Shown piece by piece: positions 63,820 to 64,000 of a DNA stretch of 64,000 nt. Source of the DNA: Halovulum dunhuangense (GTDB lineage Bacteria > Pseudomonadota > Alphaproteobacteria > Rhodobacterales > Rhodobacteraceae); assembly GCF_013093415.1 (NCBI RefSeq), contig NZ_JABFBC010000002.1, positions 620,001 through 684,000 of the forward strand. The letters run 5' to 3'. A model generated the notes under the pieces. That model saw nothing but the letters and a program-made list of their open reading frames with translations, did no database searches and had not been told where the DNA came from. Numbering within the stretch: position 1 is the first letter of the stretch; the number at the start of each line of letters is the position of its first letter. A program made the position numbers and the translations under genes.

Positions 63820-64000
63820 TCAGGCTTCGTTATAGCGGTAACCGATTCCGTACAGCGTCTCGATCGAGGCGAAATCGGGATCGTAGACCTTGAACTTCTT
63901 GCGGATCCGCTTGATGTGGCTGTCGATGGTGCGGTCATCGACATAGACCTGATCGTCGTAGGCGACGTCGAGCAGCTGGTCGCGGCTCTTGACGAAGCCG
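63820..64000 (-). CDS. chvI: Response regulator ChvI, C-terminal fragment
   Basis: The last 59 residues of an OmpR/PhoB-family response regulator; the receiver domain is beyond the window edge. The visible DNA-binding part reads [36 protein letters not shown] and ends [10 protein letters not shown], matching the winged-helix C-terminus of ChvI. chvG begins 25 bases downstream on the same strand, giving the usual chvI-chvG order. Confidence 0.93.
   Translation of the reverse strand, partial: GFVKSRDQLLDVAYDDQVYVDDRTIDSHIKRIRKKFKVYDPDFASIETLYGIGYRYNEA

Overview
The window is a GC-rich chromosomal segment of an alphaproteobacterium, most likely a Rhodobacterales (roseobacter/Rhodobacter-type) species. 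The evidence is gene content and order: dnaX-ybaB-recR beside a short Alu-less SRP RNA, an RpoH with the box QKKLFFNLR, dnaG-rpoD, nrdR-ribD and ribE-ribBA-ribH-nusB, etfBA next to a 291-residue 3-hydroxybutyryl-CoA dehydrogenase, and the HPr / mannose-type EIIA / RapZ / short HprK / ChvG / ChvI regulatory block. I saw no IS element, prophage, CRISPR array or tRNA. Almost everything looks like vertically inherited chromosome, with some accessory pockets.

Layout. 1-2430: RND efflux pump (permease start and adaptor) and a DMT exporter. 2430-6300: recR, ybaB and dnaX on the minus strand, an orphan Hint-domain protein, and the SRP RNA with a clear promoter. 6300-8800: NudC, prephenate dehydratase and a membrane-anchored cytochrome c. 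8967-14686: a yejABEF oligopeptide/microcin-C-type ABC transporter, convergent with a 1208-residue 5-oxoprolinase-type protein. 18487-22970: GNAT acetyltransferase, DjlA-like co-chaperone, EEP-family hydrolase, small secreted protein and oligopeptidase F. 22991-25336: Gfo/Idh/MocA oxidoreductase and DUF4242 protein, divergent from a LysR regulator. 25394-31913: rpoH, an RluD-type pseudouridine synthase, a small membrane protein, dnaG and rpoD. 32064-35359: small lipoprotein, unknown protein, RibD_C-like reductase, and a cupin/TetR/SDR module. 35524-44501: the riboflavin genes with nrdR and nusB, interrupted by an opposite-strand capsule cluster (kpsS, a Wza-type export protein, kpsC). 44587-52350: an eight-gene, mostly overlapping operon built on a MoxR ATPase and a DUF58 protein. 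52340-58232: parC, an SDR, a HIG1-like small membrane protein, PduO-type cobalamin adenosyltransferase and etfBA. 58308-64000: a possible glycosyltransferase-like protein, hbd, and the PTS-like/ChvGI regulatory block, which runs off the end.

How they work together. Several blocks are coherent pathways: riboflavin synthesis feeds flavoproteins such as ETF; HPr, EIIA and HprK probably signal nutrient state alongside RapZ and the ChvG-ChvI envelope-stress two-component system; YejABEF imports peptides whose products oligopeptidase F and 5-oxoprolinase could help break down.

The least explained system is the MoxR/DUF58/SpoIIM/RDD membrane operon. The most striking non-coding signals are a perfect 11-bp hairpin that buries the ribosome-binding site of the Gfo/Idh gene, a perfect 16-bp palindrome between the TetR gene and its divergent cupin gene, a T-N11-A palindrome in front of the LysR gene, and two divergent genes whose start codons share one CATG. 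All names rest on reading translated sequence by eye; no database search was run.
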